The notes beneath the pieces were generated by a model that had not been told where the DNA came from, searched no databases, and saw only the letters and a program-made list of their open reading frames with translations. The translations under genes were made by a program, and so were the position numbers. This document shows, piece by piece, positions 60,366 through 64,000 of a DNA stretch of 64,000 bases (positions within the stretch are counted from its first letter, which is position 1; every line of letters begins with the position of its first letter). The stretch comes from Phytoseiulus persimilis (lineage: Eukaryota > Arthropoda > Arachnida > Mesostigmata > Phytoseiidae): assembly GCA_037576195.1 (NCBI GenBank), contig CM075103.1:2790001-2854000 (forward strand), read 5' to 3'.

Positions 60366-60439
60366 CATGATTGTGATTATGATTTTAATCCCAATTATAA
60401 TCACAGGACCGGGAGGCCATTATCATAATCACAATCATG
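60366..60439. repeat. 18-bp perfect inverted repeat, AT-rich
   Basis: CATGATTGTGATTATGAT (60366-60383) and its exact reverse complement (60422-60439) flank 38 bases. It follows directly on the ~160-bp tandem repeat and may be the end of the same element. Confidence 0.85.
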
Positions 60440-60962
60440 ATTATGATTTAGCCCAGCACTGCCTTTGTTCCTCCTAGCAGATCAGAGCTCCGTGAGTTTG
60501 CCGGTTCCAAGTCATGCGGGAGCTAAAGATTAATCACTGAATCGCGAATTTAGTTATGATGACATGCGAACATCCGAGAATGAAGTAGAGCGAATGCGGG
60601 AAACAGGAATCAGGGGAAGCGGAACTCGGACTTCACATAGAAAATTGGACTCCGACCTCGGCAAAATCACCACAGAGAAGTTGTGATCCGACCATGTAGA
60701 GACGGATAGCGAGGGAAGATGGTCCATGACTCGGAGGTTTCTACGACCCCTTCAAGCAGCACAGCCCGATCCGACCGTATTTTCTCCGGATATTCCCTAC
60801 TATTGTTGAGCGAAGAGGGGGATATGAAACTAGGATGCAGGAAATCCACCTCAGTCGACCTTGAAGTACGCGTAGAATAAGGAAAACAAACTGCGGCGCA
60901 ATTTTCGAATCCGTTACTCGACGCAAGAAGCCTGCTCTTGAGATGACGACAAGCGAAGGTTC
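60440..60962. other. 3' flank of the MINDY-4-like gene
   Basis: Lies downstream of the minus-strand stop codon and should contain the 3' untranslated region and polyadenylation site. I found no clear AATAAA close to the stop. Nothing else is recognised. Confidence 0.4.
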
Positions 60963-61196
60963 TCATGGATTCACTCGTTCATTGAATTTTTTCGAACTCC
61001 TAATTCTTGCGCCCCGCCATCGCCTCAGGATCACCGCTTGTTCGGGGTTTTTTCCATCTGACGAGAGGGACTTATCGGGATTGGTTCCTCCCGGCGAAAT
61101 GTCAGTCTCCGGGCTTTCTCCCTGTAGCGCTTCGTTTCCCTGAAGGGAGGGTGTCTCCTCTCCTGTTGAGGACAGGGTTCCTTTCGCGAAAATCAC
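60963..61196 (-). CDS. MINDY4: MINDY-4-like last exon
   Basis: Acceptor GCGAACAG| after a pyrimidine-rich tract. About 50 low-complexity residues (GEETPSLQGNEALQGESPE and similar) precede the family C-terminal signature, here ILRRWRGARI, and the stop TGA at 60963-60965. In relatives the signature is followed by a WNG-type motif; here that is replaced by a Lys/Arg/Asn-rich end. Confidence 0.8.
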   Translation of the reverse strand: MIFAKGTLSSTGEETPSLQGNEALQGESPETDISPGGTNPDKSLSSDGKNPEQAVILRRWRGARIRSSKKFNERVNP

Positions 61197-63713
61197 CTGT
61201 TCGCGTGAAAGGAGGAAAATGAATGAGATTTGGATTTCCGACGGACCTTCCGACGGATGGAGCGTGAAACTTACCTCGTATATCGTAATATAGGCGCAAC
61301 TCATGCCGGGGAAGTGGTACATTAGCCCTTCGTGTGTTCGACCGTTCCGTTTATCGTGATGAGCCGAGTACAGAACGGAGTAATGTCCTGGTGTGTAAAC
61401 GACCCAGATCGGCTCGATGGGATCGTTGTAAAACTTCCCGCAAGCCTTATCCGCTTCCCTCGTATTTATCAGAAAACCGATTTCTTGTTTCTCGTCGATG
61501 CCTGGTAGATCAGAGCGCCGCCATTTTTCTCCGATTCTCGGTCTGGTGATTCGCGGTCTCGCCTTCGATTTCCTCGCTTCGCATTGCAACAAGCTGTGAA
61601 CACTCACCTGCACCATAGAAGCTCCTTTTACTCGAATTATCATCGAAATTATTCCCGCACGCTTTCCCTGTTAGCAGAAGGTTCACTAGCTCCTGGAAGC
61701 ACTGGCCATCTTCTGCAATCAACTGGGAACCGCACTCTCTCTTGAGGTTCTCAATACCTTTGGTCAGAATCACCTGGAAACGCAGGGTGCTTTCGCGAAA
61801 AGTCAGATCGTGGAGCGTTGCGCCCCCACAAACAGCACAGACCCGCGTTGAAAGAAGTTGACACTTCTCTGTGTTTGATTCTTCCGAACCCTTGATCTCG
61901 AATCGGCAATGAGTGCGGTTGAAAAACTCACGGAGCAGAGGAAAGGAAGAGCGCCGCCTGAGACAATTTGATTGTAGTGGGTTTTTATCGTCTCGACTGT
62001 CGCTTTTTCTGTTTCAGGCTTGAAGATTTTCCAAATGCCTTTCTCGCTATCGGGCATATGGAACGAAAAATGAGTGTCATGATTGCGACCTTCGTACACA
62101 TAGGCGCACGCTTCACGGACGAAGATGTGCAAGTTGTCAGAAACCAGGATCTCCGTGAACTCTCGGCGGAACTCGCGGGCCGAGTTTCCGCGGAGCCAAC
62201 CCGGTTTTTCCAATTAGGGAATAGCTTCACTTTGAAGCGCTTGCATCGACGCTAATGGTCCGCACAATTGGTCTGTGTTTGCGCAATCGGGCTAATCCTC
62301 TGTCACTCGGAAGCTCTTTCTTTCCGGCTCTCGAGTACAATCAAGAGAACCCAGGAGAACGCCGTTAACTCGGCCTGTTGTTCCGAAGCCCAATCACCGA
62401 GAGCACCGCGAGTGGTTCTGAAGCGAGAGCGTTATCCGTCCACTATTCCTGCACACTCATAGGTCTTCAGTTGGCGAATCGAATAATGGAACTTGACTAA
62501 TTGACTCGGGTGAGGATCCCCTTCGAGCCGACCGTAGAGCACAAGGGAATCTCACAAACTGATTCAGATAATTCAAAATGCCTCAGTACGGGAGAGGCTG
62601 CACCGGTTGGAATTCGTTTGCGCTCCCGCCATATCGGTTTTTTGTGACGGTTTGTGCAGCATTCCCATTTGAAGAAGACTCGATCGATGGCCTTCATCCA
62701 TGTCAAGGGTGATTTCCATCAATCGAACAGAAATATATCGTTCCCTCTCGAGAAATGTTCAATCTCTCGAACACCCACCTGAGGAAATTGCCATGTTCTC
62801 CCTGAACAACCACTAGGGAGACTGAAGATGATTCTTTTTTGTCTTCGGTCTTGCGCCGAACTTTCCACAGTATGCTCCCAAGCGCTGCTGCGAGTGCGGA
62901 GCCACGCACCTCGTTTCGATCTTCTGCTGCTTCCATAGCTACATCGCCGTGCAGAAGATCTCTGAACATGTACGCCTGGAACGTGTTGAAAATTGAACGA
63001 AAAATTGGAGGCATCACGATGCTCCTGGTGCCTGGGTGCGCCTCCCAAGCAATATTACAAAGTTTCGGAATGACCAAGACTCTAGTTGTTCACCCCCAAC
63101 GAAGGCCCGACGAAGCCAATTTGCTCGAGGAAACCGAATTTGTATGTGGGGACCGATGTCCGTCCACATCTAACCCGCGTTCGACGACCCGTTGTGGAGG
63201 CGGAGCTCCGGTCTTGACCGCGAGCTTCAAAGATATCACCCCGGACTCCGTGTTTCCGAAGAACACATGTCAATGTACCTACATGCATCCCTTGAATCCC
63301 GTGGACCCAAGGCGATCTCGTTGGCGTGATTTGAGGGTAAACGAACAGAGCATAGGCTGGTCCTATCAAGGCATCGCAGCACCAATCATCCTCGAATTTC
63401 GACCCAGTGATCCAGGCTCTCTTAGAAACCCATCACATGGAATTTGAGGCGGATTTGCCAATCCAAAGTGTATGAGCTCACACATACTTGAACGGGCGCG
63501 AAAACGCCACATGGGCCGGCCTGGTACTGTAGAATGGCGAAAAAAATTGCGTATCTTCCGGAGTCATCGAAAACAAATGATGCGGATCTCCACGCTGTTG
63601 GAAAGTCCAATATAGACTTCCTGCGTTGCAGTATGTGGAACACTGCACTTTTTTCCGCTTCGTCGAGCTGCCTTCCCTCCATTATATCCGTCACTGCTTC
63701 GTTGTTTTGTGAG
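60963..63713 (-). CDS. MINDY4: MINDY-4-like (FAM188B) deubiquitinase, 3' part, six exons
   Basis: MINDY enzymes are cysteine proteases that trim Lys48-linked ubiquitin chains. Six minus-strand exons (63713-63488, 62975-62779, 62046-61932, 61773-61608, 61501-61275, 61196-60963) join in one frame through five GT/AG introns of 511, 732, 158, 106 and 78 bases. They give about 387 residues to a TGA stop. In order they show the catalytic motif AGPCGVFAPVQ with the active Cys, AYMFRDLLHGD, LAAALGSILWK, GGALPFLCS joined to VILTKGIENLKRE, ELVNLLLTGKACGNNFDD, IDEKQEIGFL, and PIWVVYTPGHYSVLYSA with the expected catalytic His. The C-terminal ILRRWRGARI matches the MINDY-4 end (family: RTKWKGA). MINDY-3 is the main alternative because of LTKGIEN, but the tail favours MINDY-4. 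The 5' end is outside the window. A Ser/Pro/Gly-rich insert precedes the tail. The family call is from memory. Confidence 0.88.
61275..61501 (-). CDS. MINDY4: MINDY-4-like exon 5 of those visible, catalytic His
   Basis: Acceptor CTACCAG|; the first two bases complete a Gly codon. It codes IDEKQEIGFL, a divergent segment, and PIWVVYTPGHYSVLYSA, where His aligns with the catalytic His. The exon ends at GAG|GTAAGT, a strong donor, phase 0. Confidence 0.86.
61608..61773 (-). CDS. MINDY4: MINDY-4-like exon 4 of those visible
   Basis: Acceptor TTTCCAG|. It codes VILTKGIENLKRE then ELVNLLLTGKACGNNFDD, the best-conserved stretch of the family core. The donor is GCAG|GTGAGT, phase 1. Confidence 0.88.
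61932..62046 (-). CDS. MINDY4: MINDY-4-like exon 3 of those visible
   Basis: Acceptor CCCGATAG| (AG at 62048-62047), chosen because one base then completes the phase-2 codon from the previous exon. It codes EKGIWKIFKPETEKATVE, a helix, and GGALPFLCS (family: GVLLFLYS). The donor is TCC|GTGAGT, phase 0. The acceptor is less certain than the others. Confidence 0.72.
62779..62975 (-). CDS. MINDY4: MINDY-4-like exon 2 of those visible
   Basis: Begins after acceptor GTTCCAG| with AYMFRDLLHGD, continuing the catalytic helix of the previous exon. It includes the conserved LAAALGSILWK and a Lys/Ser-rich loop, then VSLVVVQGEHGNFL. The donor is AG|GTGGGT, phase 2. Confidence 0.82.
63488..63713 (-). 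CDS. MINDY4: MINDY-4-like exon with catalytic cysteine
   Basis: The acceptor CTGCAG| lies before 63713 and the donor CAA|GTATGT after 63488. It codes an acidic helical lead (TDIMEGRQLDEAEKSAVFH), FPTAWRSASFVF (compare the family's W..QSF.F), then AGPCGVFAPVQ with the active-site Cys. It ends in phase 0 and fits the next exon exactly. The family usually has GGPCG; here the first Gly is Ala. Confidence 0.85.
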
Positions 63714-63812
63714 CTGCAGCATTCTGAGTTTCAATTCATGGTTCTGGCGGCGGCGATCTCGGAAGCCGATCTGTGCGGATCCCTCTCCTCAGTCTCTTGA
63801 AGCAGTACCTAC

Positions 63813-63970
63813 GGTAGAGATTCCTTTCTCCACTCAGAAGGGATCCGGGACGAAGTCAAGTTGAACGTCCATGAAATGTAATCCGTCGTTGGATGGATAT
63901 AGAGCTTCAAGGGCTGGTGCATGTTTGGCTCGTGCGGAACGAGCAGATCGTTTGAAGCCTTCAGCGCCGT
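63813..63970 (-). CDS. Possible upstream exon of the MINDY-4-like gene (weak)
   Basis: An open frame starts after CAATAG| and runs to CTACC|GTAGGT in phase 2, which would join correctly to the exon at 63713. The peptide (HPTTDYISWTFNLTSSRIPS part) is not recognisable because MINDY-4 N-termini are poorly conserved. Another frame over the same bases is open almost as long. The donor GTAGGT is sub-optimal. Confidence 0.25.
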
Positions 63971-64000
63971 CTATTGATCGCTAGGGAGCTTCCTCCTTGA

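Noticed and set aside
61803-62213. Single 136-codon minus-strand frame as an independent gene
   Set aside because: It is the third visible MINDY-4-like exon (62046-61932) read through into both flanking introns.

Overview
The window looks like a piece of a nuclear genome from an animal, most likely an arthropod and plausibly a chelicerate (mite or tick). Reasons: genes split by spliceosomal introns with canonical GT/AG borders, a neuroligin exon (an animal synaptic gene) of invertebrate type, and mariner-like, hAT-like, foldback and tRNA-headed repeats. The order-level guess is inference from family resemblance. Nothing looks bacterial: there are no operons, no ribosome-binding sites and no dense gene packing. 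The many long open frames in the GC-rich half are expected by chance.

Layout. From 1 to about 23.1 kb the DNA is GC- and CpG-rich, holds no recognisable gene or transposon, and lies downstream of a minus-strand neuroligin first coding exon (23116-23602). That exon ends in a splice donor and no later neuroligin exon is visible, so this stretch is probably one very long first intron. From 23.7 to about 60.9 kb no gene is confidently recognised. This part is a graveyard of mobile DNA: two copies of a hAT-like miniature element (33.85 and 42.94 kb), a broken mariner transposase (40.06-40.32 kb), a 1.5-kb tRNA-headed retroposon with a 16-bp target-site duplication carrying twenty 45-bp minisatellite units (46324-47832), a 968-bp foldback element (52016-52983), a mariner-type terminal repeat (59.23 kb), and a ~160-bp tandem repeat ending in an 18-bp inverted repeat (60.0-60.44 kb).

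From 60963 to the right edge lies the 3' part of a minus-strand gene for a MINDY-4 type (FAM188B) deubiquitinase. Six exons join in frame through five introns with GT/AG borders. They cover the catalytic Cys motif, the core and the C-terminus. The 5' end runs off the window.

The two genes share a strand but have unrelated functions (synaptic adhesion and ubiquitin-chain removal). The most interesting material is the repeat biology: the 45-bp satellite unit inside the retroposon matches the loop-proximal part of the foldback element 5 kb away, and the satellite has a six-unit higher-order order. I found no CRISPR array or phage, and no intact tRNA, rRNA or other RNA gene.
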